Shown piece after piece: positions 24,145 to 35,088 of a DNA stretch of 64,000 bases (position 1 is the stretch's first letter; each line of letters begins with the position of its first letter). A program made the translations under genes and the position numbers. The stretch comes from Trebouxia sp. TZW2008 (taxonomy: Eukaryota; Chlorophyta; Trebouxiophyceae; Trebouxiales; Trebouxiaceae): assembly GCA_002118135.1 (NCBI GenBank), contig BDIU01000052.1:124001-188000 (forward strand). The letters are read 5' to 3'. The notes beneath the pieces were generated by a model, which saw only the letters and a list, made by a program, of their open reading frames with translations, made no database searches and was not told where the DNA came from.

Positions 24145-26127
24145 GCCTGTGCAGTAATGGCAATGACCAAATGTGTTTCAGCCTCCCAGCATAACAGTAT
24201 CAATGTATCTTGTGGCCATTGGCAGCAGGCATGTGCACAGTAGCCAAAAGCATGTTGGCGGCATCTGGGCTTGGCCCAATGAGCAAACAGCAGATCAGCG
24301 CAGTCAGCAGACGGGTGGCAGCTTGTCCCCCACAGATGACACCTAGAATTACTGTGGCCCTTCAGGCAAGGTCAGGGTTGATCTCTAAGTCAGACATTTG
24401 TCAAAACTGCTGCCATGTCAAATAGTTTCAAGCAAACGTTGCTAGTTTGATGTCTGCCATGCAAGCTTGCTTGCGTCAAAGCATCAGGTCTGCTAGCAAG
24501 CCCTTCAACACCGCTGCCACTCTTTGCAAATGCGAGTCTTCAGCGTGATTGAAGTCCGCAGACATTTCTTGCCAAACCTTTCATCCCCCCAAACAGCTTG
24601 CTGTCTCGTATGGGGCAAACCAGCCACAACATTGGTGTACTGTGTACAATCCACACAGACTGCCATTGCACATACTTGTTATCAGGGCTGCTGCATGCCT
24701 AGAGAAAGCTTGCGTGCCATGAAAGAGATTGTGTTATGCAGGCCAGCTTCTGCAAATGGGTCTGCTGTGCTCGCCAATTTGCTCAAGTCCATCAAGCAAA
24801 CTCAATCACTGAAGCAGCAGGGGCGCCTCAACAGACACAAAAAGAGAAGTCAGCCTCGATAGTTTGCATTCACTGTAGACAGCAATCACAACGTGCTCAG
24901 CTGAAGCATTGTCCAGCCACCAGCTTGTTCCAAGAAGCACTGTCCCAAGCAGGATTCAAGATTGAGCCAATGATGACAAGGCTTCCATGAAAGCTGCTCA
25001 ACGGGGAGCCCATACAAAGTCAATGGCTTTGAGCTGCTTCCTTTGACACTGCTGTGCAGGATGTGCAGGAGAAGAGCTTGTCTTTCATTGATTCACGTCT
25101 TTCTGTATCATGTTGGTCTGAAATGTTGCTCTCTGGAAGTGAATGGATTGGCCAATTGGCAGCAATAGCATCTGCAGCAGTTCTTCTTTCATGGGCTTTT
25201 GTTATACACCTGAGAGCTTTTTGGTGGGGTATGCTATGCATGCAGCACCTGTGCCGTGCTGCAGCGCTCAAGTCAGGTTCAGCAAACACCGCAATGCATG
25301 TTTATCGCAAAGAGATTGTGAGGATTTTTACACACCAAAGATGTGTGTGCTATAGCCAAAGACATGACAAAGAATGTGCACAACACAATACACATCACTC
25401 AAATGGATGTCGATATGCCGATAGTATAACTTGACCAGGACCAGTTTCATGTGTAGTGTCCTAGTTGTACACTGCTGTGGTCCTGTCAGCTGCTGAAACA
25501 GTTTATATGCTGAACAAACTGTGCTGCACCTGTTGTTACTAAACAGCTGCTGCAAGACTGATTATATAGCGTTTAAGCTTTGCTCTGAGTGCCATCTAAG
25601 CTTGATGATACCCTATCTATGTCTATGTACTGATTTGTGAATGTCAGCAAGTACAATTGGCGCATTCTGTGCCAAGTACAATTGGCGCAGTCTGTGCCAA
25701 ATCCTGAACAACAAGAGCAGGCAGTTAATTGAATCAAGCTACAAACAGCTTAATGTGATTGGCAGGGTTCATTTTTTACGGCCTGCACAACAACAACCTG
25801 TTTGCCTAATTCGACCAAGTTCTGCGCACAGGTGCATTAGCTGAAATATGGCATGCATGATGACATGCCTGCTGCTGAGCAATACACGTGTTGTGCAGTT
25901 CACAAAAGTAGCAGGGCTGCTGTGATTACAAGAAGTTCTAGATATTTGCATGCAACCTTCTCTGTGACTTTGTGCACACATTTGTCCTTGCAAGTGCTGT
26001 CGGTGCTTTTTCTGTGAATGCATGAAGAAGACGGTGGCAGCTATGCAGGCCAGTATATGCAGACATCAAATGCTTGACGAGAAGCACCGGAAAAGTCAGA
26101 CTTGACATGCGGACTGTCAACGCATTG
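24145..26127. other. Intergenic, no gene supported
   Basis: Convergent 3' flanks of the large unknown gene and the LRR-like gene. Open frames here are short and lack recognisable domains. The right part may contain further 3' exons of the LRR-like gene that I could not place. A 25 bp direct repeat (aagtacaattggcgca core) occurs twice at about 25650-25700. Confidence 0.45.
25650..25700 (+). repeat. 25 bp tandem direct repeat
   Basis: aagtacaattggcgcattct plus gtgcc, immediately followed by the same unit with one change (cagtct for cattct). It lies in intergenic sequence. Confidence 0.85.
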
Positions 26128-27426
26128 CGTACCTCTTTGCCCAAAATCTCATCCAACTAGAAAGACATTGGGCCCAGCCATCAAGTATCACAAGAGGGAC
26201 AAATCGTGACAGGCTGTACCCATCCCATATCTGTAGCACACAGCAACTTTCAGGTGCAGCTCTGCTCCACACGACCAGAATGCCTGGCATGCAGTCGTAC
26301 AGCACCTGGGGTCTTCAAATGCACATCCGTATGCCAATGCTCTGAACTTACTAGCTTGTTTATCCCAGTGCTTGAGCCATGTGCTTTGCATGTCGACAGA
26401 CTGCTTCTGCGCAAGGCTCAAGCTCACACAATTGAGGATAGGCTGCTTCAGAGTGTTTATTTCAACGACTCGCAGTTTCCTCCAAAATCTATGTGCTCAA
26501 CATAGGGCTGTAGCCAGTTCAGAAGAGGCACGAAAGCTGCCCAGGTTGGTGGATCTATGCGGTTGAAAATCAAGTCCAACGCATACAGACGTAAGTCTCT
26601 GCCTGGAAATTGCAGCCATGCTGCAAGCTGCTTGACGTGCTCGAACGTTAAGTTGTTATGGTTTAGGTTACACACAACACGGGCTGAAGGCCGTTTGGCC
26701 TTGAACTCCTCAAGTGCTCGCAAGGTATCGTACAAGCCCTTTAAAGGTGGCAGCTGAACTTTGATTGGCTGCAGTCCAAGCGAGCGAGGACAAAACACCT
26801 CGACAGCAGATAACAGTTCGTTATCAGCCTGCGACATTGAGCGCGCGTCAGCGAATCTAGGCACATACCTGGGGCTTGAGCATCGCTTGGTTTCGGAGCT
26901 GATTCACTGAACTGTGGAGTGCTGCCAGGAGATGGTGGCTTGACTCTGGAGTCTGACCGATCGTTTATGTTAGATAGGGAGGGTTTTCGCACCAAGTCTA
27001 CAAGTCTTGTTGCCATCTTGTAGGCAACGAGGCAAAGTTTTCCTTGTGTTTCAGCGCCTCGGGCTGCCAGTTGGCACATCAGACTTTGACTCAGTGCTAC
27101 ATTTCAAGGGTACATGCTGGGGATTCAGTGACCTCAGCACAAGTGGACACCCGAGCTAGAACCTGTAAATCATCATTTAAACTTTGTTCTATTTGTGTTG
27201 CTGATGCGTAGCTGCAGTGCAGCATTATGTCGCTGTCGAGGAACGCTTCGAAGGATGCAATGGCATGCGAATTTGTGGGCGATGTATCAGGTGGTGCCAA
27301 CATGGAGCCGATGAAATGCGTTGTCTCCGTCATACAAGTGCTGTGGTTCTGGAAAAAAGTGCAGCTACCCAAAATGAAACGAGATAGGTCATGAAACGGT
27401 GGCGGGCCTGTCAAGTGGGCACCCAT
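26128..27426 (-). CDS. LRR-like protein (RNI superfamily-like), partial model
   Basis: A probable multi-exon gene of unknown role. The clearest coding segment is 26490-26850: it contains CNLNHNNLTFEHVKQLAAWL and LDLIFNRIDPPTW...VEHIDFGGN, a spacing of leucines and asparagines typical of ribonuclease-inhibitor-type leucine-rich repeats. Upstream segments open on the same strand are 27130-27426 (begins MGAHLTGPPPFHD) and 26870-27079 (contains MATRLVDLVRKPSLSN, a Ser/Pro-rich basic linker). Downstream likely exons are about 26345-26415 (QSVDMQSTWLKHWDKQ) and 26128-26217 (YSLSRFVPLVILDGW). Exact exon borders and both ends are not resolved, so the coordinates are an envelope. A scaffold or regulatory role would be a guess. 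Confidence 0.5.
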
Positions 27427-27669
27427 AAACCTAGATGCATACAGTGCTGCTGGCTGATGTCAGGAACTTGTCAGCCAACGCTGCGTCATGCTGAACATCA
27501 AATTTGACAATCAAATATCACATGCCATCCTGCATGATGAGAAGGTTTTGCGGGGCCAAAGCCTCCACAGTGTCCCCAGCTTAACGTACATACCCTTTAC
27601 TGCCTTGGGACATGCACACTATGCAAAACAGACCGTGCCTGACATCATGCGCCTTGCATTAGCTGGCCA

Positions 27670-27750
27670 GGCCAGCTCAGATTGATCAAAAGCAACAGGC
27701 TTGCTGGGCACATCAGCGCCTGTGGTCTCTTGCACGCTGTCAAAGGCGTG
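27670..27750 (+). repeat. Copy of FAD oxidoreductase C-terminal coding end
   Basis: Agctcagattgatcaaaagc, then aacaggcttgctgggcacat and cagcgcctgtggtctcttgc, closely matches the last coding bases at 27783-27855. It lies directly beyond the stop codon, so it is a tandem copy of the gene's terminal segment. Confidence 0.85.
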
Positions 27751-27778
27751 TCAGCATGACGTGACTTGACACAATCTC

Positions 27779-29973
27779 TTAAGCCAGCTCAGTTTGGTCA
27801 ACAGCAACAGGCTCGCTTGGTGCATCAGCGCCAGTGGTCTCTTGTACGCTGTCAGAAATCAGAGCTTCTGCCGCCCTTCTGCCAGACTTGAGGGCACCAT
27901 CCAAAGTTGCATGGTCTCTGTGGTCGCCACAGACATATAGGCGGCCTCCTAGTTGGACAGGGCGCATAAGATCTGTGGGAGGTTCCTGTAGCATGAGTTT
28001 GCGGGTGTCTATAGCTTGTATGTCTGACAACAAGGAAATGCCAACGCTGGTAGGCGTCATTCCGGGAGCCTCTGTCTACAGGTCTATATGTGTCTGTAAA
28101 AGGGCATCAGCCGGACAACATCAAGCTGTCAAGAAGCACACCAGTCTGACAGAGATAAAGTGGCATGGTCTGCATGTAGACAGTTGGCTGGGCATCAAAT
28201 CATAGCTTGCTATTTGAGCACATTGCCATAGTCAACTTGCTATTGATGTAACAAAAGATGTTGTGCGGTAAATGTCAGTGGGCGCCTTTCCCAGGCTATG
28301 AACCTGTTACATCAGCATGGAAATCTTGCATACACTAGGTAAGGCATCAGACACAATCTGTACCTGGTTGGGTTGAGCAAACGGCACTCTGTACACGCGC
28401 AACAGCTCCCAGTCGTCTGTCTGCTTGCCGCCAAACCACTGACTCATTTCCTGCTGTGCTGTTGCTGACAGGGCATCATCGGCCTTGTCGTCATGAGTGC
28501 CAATGATGGAGACAGACACTAGGTGCTGCAGACCAACAAACAAATTAGGTAGGAAGATGCAAGTTGCTGCTAGCTATCATATGCATCAGGCAGCAAGATG
28601 TCAAAGGCTGCACTTCAAAAGGCAAGACAACAGGCAAGCCTCCCTATCTGATCAGACAGGAAGCAATAGCAATGAGTGCCAATGACGGAAACAGACATGA
28701 GGTGCTGCAAATAGTTATATGAGTCAGACAGCAGGACAACAGGTAAGGCTTGCTGTCTGATCAGGCAGTGATTGGTGACAATGAGTGCCGCTGATGGGGA
28801 CAGAGACAAGGTGCTGCAGGCCACAGGACAGGTCAGGCAGCAAGACAGCAGGTCATACAAAAAGCACAGATCAGATCACACTGGATCACAAAAGCAGATG
28901 TCTCACCTGGCATGAGGGTGCATATGAAGGGGCCACCGCTGATGGAAACAGCACACATTGAAAGATTCAAATGTTGAAACATTGAAACATTGAAAGATTA
29001 TAAGGGACAAATATTATTTGATCATAAGGTCCATATCAAAATCTTAACACCACATTGCTCACATACAATGGAGCAGAAGAAGAGCACTTGCCTGGCCTGA
29101 GGGTGCATATGAAGGGGCAACAGCTGAGGGGAAGCAGGCATTGTTGACCAGGCCTGATCCTGTGCCGTTCAGGTACAGCACATTGCCATGTGGCGGGCTC
29201 TTGCTGGTCCTGCATAAGCCCACGCTCTTCAGCACAAATGATCTCATCATTGTATCAGTGTCACTCTATGCTGCAGGATTGAAAGCAGCATGCCATTGTT
29301 GGCCAGGCCTGATCCTGTGCAGTTCAGGTACAGCACATTGCCACGCAGCAGGTTCTTGGTGGTCCTGCACAAGCATGCAAATTTCAGTCTGCAAGGGTTG
29401 CAACAAGCTTGCCAGACCTGCAAGCAGCTCATTTAGTGCTTGGCGAATGCAAACTAGCCTTCCACAAGCAGGGGGACTTCAGCATATGCGGTCTTGCGGT
29501 TTGCAATGAGGTCAAGAAGGACGTAAGCAGCACATTGCCCTGTGGCGGGCTCTTGCTGGTCCTGCACAAGCAGACAAGCTTTTGCAAGCAAGGTCTACTG
29601 TTTGCTGGGTTACCATCAAAGTTACAAGCGGCTGATTGCTGTATGGTACGTTCTATACAAGTACATAAGCTTCAGCATGCATGTTCTGCTTTCTGCAAAA
29701 TGATGCTCTGCCATTCAGGTACAGCACATTGCCATGTCGCGGGTTTTGGCTGATCCTGAACAAGCAGACACGGGCTCCAGCACGCAAAGCTGTTGTTTGC
29801 AATGTCATAATATGCTGTACAAGTACAAGCAGCATGTGATTGTGTGACATGCCTTGCCTTGGCTTGCACATGCAGCCCATTGCCATGTGACGGGTTTTGA
29901 CTGGTTGTGCACAACTTCGTCAGCTTCAGAATTTGAGGTGTGCTCTTCACACAGAGCACAGCAGCAGCAGCAT

Positions 29974-30005
<32 letters not shown>

Positions 30006-32274
30006 AAGGGGTGAGTTCAAAAACAGGAAGAGACTCACTTGAAGTACAGATTGCAAGTGCCCCTGCCCTTGCCCTCTTTGGAAGGGCTCGTGTCAAGGGC
30101 TTTTCCCAGCAGTCTTACAGCTGAAGGCTGGTCAGTGGCTACCACAATACCCCTCTTTCCCGCCAATTTGGTCCCATCCTCTAGGGTCACTCCTGGTGGA
30201 GATTCCAGATCTGAACCTGTTAGCTCTTTCACCGTCGCCCCTGTGCCAGATCATCTGCTCAGGCATGAAGTGTGTTTTGATGGACAACGCGCTGTATGCT
30301 GGCTGTTGACCGGCTTGTACAGATCACCTAGCAAGGCATTGCTTCATGGGCAAGATGCAAAGACAACATATACAGTAACTTCTCCTCATAATAACACTTG
30401 ATGTGAAGAGAGCGCAACTGGTCACTCACTTCATTTCAAATTGCACTGGTGCCTTCAGGAAAGGACAAAGGATGTGAGGACAACTCCAAAGCAGTCTTTG
30501 CAACGAGAAATCAATGTGGCGGCACTCTTTATGTGAGCTGTACTTCAAAGCAACTAAAGATCTCCCGACAAGGTTGTGCAAGTGATGTGCATTGCACGGC
30601 AAAAAGGACTGGTTCGAAGCAATAACTCTTGCATGTGTATCATCACAAAAGGCACAAAAGAGATTCTGACCTGTCCTGATGGAACCAGAAGGAAGCGCTG
30701 CCGCCAGCTGTTCAGAAATGGCGCCAATGCCGTTGGCAGGAAGGGAGTTCTCCCCAGACGCCAACATCCTCATGACAAACTCAAAAAGGCGGGAAGTGAC
30801 CTTCAGGTCATTGTCAAAGAAGATGCCGCCTAGGAAAGGTTTGAAAAAGCGGTCTATGATGGCATCTGTGAAACCCTCCGCCTGCAAGGAAAGATGCTAA
30901 TGAGATGCATGCCAAACAGAGTAGTACTGCCAATGGGATGATTTTGCTTTGTGTCAGCATTGGCAACAGTGAACGCCATTAGTAATTGCATCTGCATGTG
31001 CATGTGGGGAAAGCTGACGATGAAACCCTTTATGCCACACATGGATTTACTGGCATCGGCACATGTTTGTACAATCATTGACAGCATCAAATACAAATCC
31101 TCAGAGCTGGTTTTGCAACATCAGACTCCACTAGCATCACTATCTTGAGCTGCATACATCAAGTCTATCAAACATATGAAGTATGCAGGTCATGGACAAC
31201 GGCTGCTTCATTCTGCCCAACAGAAGTATGCTATGCCCACCGTGTGATCAACTTCAGCATATTGACAAGGCAATCAACTTCAAAAGGTACAAAGCAATCT
31301 TACATTTTGTAGCAGAATAGTGCCTCCCCTCTGCGTGATAAGTCTGCTGTATGGCCTACAGGGACAGGGTGAGGCATACCTGTTGCCTGCCTCGCATTTG
31401 CACGGGCACAGGTGTCAAATCAATCAGTCAGTTGTCATTAAAGTTGTGGAGTGCATACAGCATATAGAGAATGAAATGCTTATCACAACCCATGTATGGG
31501 GTGAGTCAGGGCTGCATATGGTCAAATTCAAGTGATCAATGGAGATGGGCTGCATACAAAGATATGCATGAGGCGGGCAGGCATGACAGAATGCTTGCAT
31601 TCCTATGACAACTGCATTTGCTCATTTTTTGCGTCTGAAGTTTATATTACCTTGAGCCGCTGCAGAGTGGTCGTCTCATCTCGCTGCAGCAAGTCTTCCA
31701 GGGATCCCAGCTCAGATTTGAATCGAAAGGCGCCAACATTGACTTTGTCCTTGATTGTGCCAGCAGGGTTGAACAGGGATTGAACGCCATCCAGTGGGTG
31801 GCGGAATGGGTCAGCAACTTTGTGAAATTTGCCATCATATTGCACCATGGCCCCAGCATAGAAAGGCTTGAGCTGCAGAGCGTTGTAATCCAAAACTTCT
31901 TTGGCTTCGGGATACGATGTCAGAAAGATCTGAAAGCCTCTGTCCAATGTGTATCCGTCTACTTTGTCGGATCTGACTCGTCCGCCAGGGCCGTCTGACG
32001 ACTCTAAGATGGTGAACGGGATGCCGGCTTTGTGCAGTCTCAGACCGCAGCTGAGCCCTGCCACTCCGGCGCCAATCACGAGCGCCTGCTCTCCGCCGCT
32101 CCCATTTGAGCCTGCCATGGCAATCACATGCGCCCTCTGTGTTTGCCGTCTGTGCGCACGTCGCGAGAGGAAGGGCTGTCGCATGTGGGACTGTCGGAGT
32201 GTCAGTCTTGCTCGGTTAGCGACTCTCGTGTGCTGACAAGAGAGGGATGATGCGTGCATCGTGTACGCTGCCAT
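27779..32274 (-). CDS. FAD-dependent amine oxidase / phytoene-desaturase-like oxidoreductase, plastid type
   Basis: Six exons: 31651-32274, 30671-30881, 30039-30240, 29092-29209, 28364-28525 and 27779-27985, totalling 508 codons in phase (507 aa). A transit-like N-terminus (about 52 residues, Ser/Arg rich) precedes a Rossmann FAD-binding motif, ALVIGAGVAGLSCGLRLHKAG, with the acidic ILESSDGPGGRVRSD ending. Further family marks are the FFKPFLGGIFFD segment, a GKRGIVVATD strand, and a C-terminal FAD word, LYVCGDHRDHATLDGALKSG, followed by RRAAEAL. This matches plant plastid FAD/NAD(P)-binding oxidoreductases related to carotenoid desaturases and isomerases; the substrate is unknown. Intron 4 seems to use a GC donor (GGCCAG|GCAAGT). 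Introns 3 and 4 carry diverged copies of the start of exons 4 and 5. The start is 107 bp from a divergent gene. Confidence 0.9.
28650..28830 (+). repeat. Two diverged copies of exon 5 start (FAD oxidoreductase)
   Basis: The true exon 5 starts at 28525 (HLVSVSIIGTHDD). Copies of its first 30-40 bases and acceptor lie at about 28675-28710 (HLMSVSVIGTH) and 28778-28822 (HLVSVPISGTH), about 180 and 290 bases upstream in the intron. Confidence 0.85.
29300..29910 (+). repeat. Four diverged copies of exon 4 start (FAD oxidoreductase)
   Basis: True exon 4 starts at 29209 (TSKSPPHGNVLYLNGTGSGL). Copies with their acceptor words lie at about 29311-29370, 29527-29572, 29719-29762 and 29874-29908. Each reads as HGNVLYLN-like or its decayed form after a TGCAG or equivalent acceptor. 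Spacing is about 150-220 bases. They fill intron 3. Confidence 0.9.
29958..30005 (+). repeat. CAG-rich microsatellite
   Basis: About 14 CAG units with a few interruptions (agcagcagcagcatcaacag start) in intron 3 of the FAD oxidoreductase. Confidence 0.9.
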
Positions 32275-32381
32275 GTTGAATCTTCAAATGGATCAACGAC
32301 ACTAGTGAGCGCTGTTTGACTCGAAGTGCATAAACGATAACTTTGATCTTAGGGCTGAGTTGACTCAGTTAGGGCGAAACC
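32275..32381. promoter_or_regulatory. Short bidirectional promoter
   Basis: Only 107 bases separate the ATG of the FAD oxidoreductase (minus) from the first plausible ATG of the gene on the plus strand. It holds a ctgagttgactcag-like near-palindrome at about 32352-32370. Shared regulation of two plastid-type genes is an inference. Confidence 0.45.
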
Positions 32382-35088
32382 ATGCATGCATCGCTACCGC
32401 ATACACGCTGCTGTTCAAGCTGTTCACCAGAAAGCGCAGCTTCAGCAAGCAAGAGATGCAGCACATCATCGTTTCACCTTGGGACTGCAGCAAGTTCGTG
32501 CAGCCGCACCCCTTCCCAGCTCAGGCGTGTGATCTGCAGCGCAGTGTCCCTGCCGGTCATGCAAGCTGTCGGCAACAATGTCAGAAGATTTCGCATCGTA
32601 TCAAGGACACAAGCGCCAGACAAGAGCTTATGCGCTGGTCTGCTTGCAAATGGCAGACACGCGTGACGGCATCAGATGAGGGCCTAAGCTCAAGCAACAC
32701 TCACTATGAACAGCTTCTACAGCAGCTGGAGCAGAAGTCCTCGTCTGAATTGCGGCAGTACTACAAAATTTCAGCAGAGGAGATCAGCTGGTCATTCATG
32801 ACTTGGCTAGCCAGCAGGTAACACACGGTGAGTCAGACCTGCAGGCAAGCATCAAACTGCCTTATTCTAACCTCATGTCGAGATCTTGCTGCACACTGTG
32901 CTTGTATATGCATTGTTGGGAAGCCCATTTGGGGTATGTGAATGAGTCAGTGCATGTCCTATGTGTGGTGTTGATCACTAATGCCTTTCAGGGAAGAGGA
33001 TCTTGAAGGACCTGCCAAGCTCAAATTGTCTGTGCTGGCTGGTCAGTTGATGGCTATAAGGGAAGGCCTAGGTAAGATTCTATCACCTTATCTGCTGTCC
33101 AGAGCAACAGCAGGATGCAGTCTTTGACTTCAATGTTAGAATGCTCAGCTAAGCGCTTTTTGAGACAGCTCGCTGCCTTTGTGAGTGCCTAGCAGGATCA
33201 TGGAAGATCACTAGCAAGCATGCACTTGCAAGCACGATGATAATGATGCTGCTGGCCGGTGAGACCTGCTGTTCGTGTACAGATCCTTGCACCTTTGAGG
33301 AAGTGGCAGAAGGTCTACAAAAAAGCTGGGAGTCGCAAGCTGCACGGCAGCAACTCAATGTCAACAAGGCACTGTCTTCACATAGCAGCAGACAGCCTCT
33401 GCAGCTACCAAGTCAACAGCCCGCTGCTGCCTCCTCAGCACAGTTGCATAGTGACAGCACACAGCCTTCACAACTAGCAAATCAACAGCTCACTGCTGTT
33501 CCCTCATCACAGTTGCCTGGCACTGGCCGACAGCTTTCAGAAAGCTTGAATCACCAAACCCCTGACATTGCCTCATCACAATTGCCTGGTGACAGCACAC
33601 ATGGTGACAGCACACATGGTGACAGCACACAGCCTTCAGAAAGCTCAAATCAGCAGCCACCAGCTGTTCCCGCGTCACAGTTGCCTGACTACAGTACCGA
33701 GGATTTAGCTAGCTCAGCTCCACAATCTGTGACATATTCCTCAAGTGCAGAAACCCTGCGGCAGCAGCTTGCACCTGGGACCTCTTCTTCTGCTGCCAGC
33801 TTGGGTCCGCAACCTTTCTCACCGGCAGGCATTACACGGCAGTACGAACAGGTGAAGATTCATGACCTCATTATGCGTGATGTTCTGAGCACTGCTGACT
33901 CCTGGCTCAAGCTTGGCTGTATTCTGTGAGTTTGTTGACTACATGCTTTGTAACGAAACACAAGTTGGCTGAGCTGGGCTTAGAAGCAAATGCAGTGCAG
34001 CGATCTTCTAAAACAGTCATACAGGTGCAACATGGTCAGTTGTCAGATTGACTGTTGGCCTTGCAGAACTCAACTATGCTGGGTCAGGCTTTGTGTTTTG
34101 TGATGCTGTCACTGCTGAGCGCAGGCAAACTTGCTTCGAGCTGACATTGAGCAGATGAGCTATACTATGCTGAATCAATTTTTACGTCTCCTGATCCTGC
34201 CATTGCTGAATGCAGGCAAAACTGCTTCAAGCTGACAGAAAACGTGTGTCTCTTAACGTTATCATGCTTGATGTAGGCAAACCTCCTGCAAGCTGACATC
34301 AAGGAAATAAAAGCTGCGTCCACAGCCCGCCTCATTGGCAGGAAGAAGATGAACCTTGATGAATGGCTCAAAGCTTCCAGCCCATCCAGCATAGCTGAGC
34401 GCATCTTGGAGTTTCTGCTTGACTTGCCAAGCGCGGAACAGAGACGGGAGATGTTGCCAGAAGCTTTTGCTGCAGCAGATGATGTTGGGCAGACAGACCA
34501 GGCTGATGCAGCAGCTGATCCCGAGACAGAACAGCTCTCCACGACTCCATTGCAATTGCTGCAGGTATGACTTTTGGGCTGCTGTATGTACCACCTGTGC
34601 AGCATCTCGCCTGCTATGGATCGATTCATTTGTCAAACTCATATGCTGCAAGCTTGCTCGCAGGAATGCATAAGAGGCTGCCAGCAACAGTTGACAGTTG
34701 CTGAAGTAAAGTGCCTTTTGTCAACATGTGATGCTAACACCGGAAATGGTCATGTGCCAATGCTGCCCTGTGCACTCCTGATTGCTGCATATTGTACTTC
34801 TGACGACTTGCTCATGCAGAACTTTGGCATGTGCTGTTCATGCAGGCTATTGACCTGGCGCTGACAAGGCTCAAAATGCCAAACACTCGAACTCTGTCAC
34901 GGACCAACACTTTGCACGTGCTAATCATGCAGGCTATTGACCTGGCGCTGACAAGGATGAACACGCCAAACACTCAAAGTCTGTCAGGCAGCAAAAGTTT
35001 GCCTGGTGCGCAATCCAATGCAGATGTCGAGGGCGCCCTGCAGCAACTGCGGGTGGATACTTTGAAACTTTGGGATGCAGGAGAATAG
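32382..35088 (+). CDS. Unknown protein, probably plastid-targeted, 5' exon and one border unresolved
   Basis: I do not recognise the family. Confident exons are 32992-33071 (begins REEDLEGPAKLKL), 33283-33925 (begins DPCTFEEVAEGLQKSW), one ending at 34566 (contains MNLDEWLKASSP and LEFLLDLPSAEQRREMLP), and 34933-35088 (ends LKLWDAGE, TAG). An earlier exon ends at about 32818 (EQLLQQLEQKSSSELRQYY) but its frame has no early ATG. The ATG at 32382 opens a different, transit-peptide-like frame, so a small intron or misassigned start remains there. The middle exon is a Ser/Gln-rich linker including a perfect GDSTH repeat. Helical, charged flanking segments suggest a folded domain on either side. 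The acceptor after 33925 is ambiguous because three similar acceptor copies precede it. Confidence 0.5.
33594..33640 (+). repeat. 15 bp coding tandem repeat (GDSTH)3
   Basis: Three copies of ggtgacagcacacat-like sequence, encoding GDSTH GDSTH GDSTQ, inside the Ser/Gln-rich linker of the unknown gene. Confidence 0.9.
34110..34310 (+). repeat. Three acceptor-region copies before an exon of the 32-35 kb gene
   Basis: gcaggcaaacttgcttcgag at 34121, gcaggcaaaactgcttcaag at 34212 and gtaggcaaacctcctgcaag at 34273 are successive diverged copies, each preceded by ctga or cttgatg and followed by ctgaca. They appear to be duplications of one 3' splice-site region. Confidence 0.75.
34820..35000 (+). 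repeat. 87 bp in-frame duplication of a 3' splice site and exon start
   Basis: catgcag|gctattgacctgg occurs at 34846 and again at 34933 (exon start positions), 87 bases apart and nearly identical for about 45 bases. The reading frame is open through both, so use of the upstream site would add 29 residues (AIDLALTRLKMPNTRTLSRT is the beginning). Confidence 0.9.
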
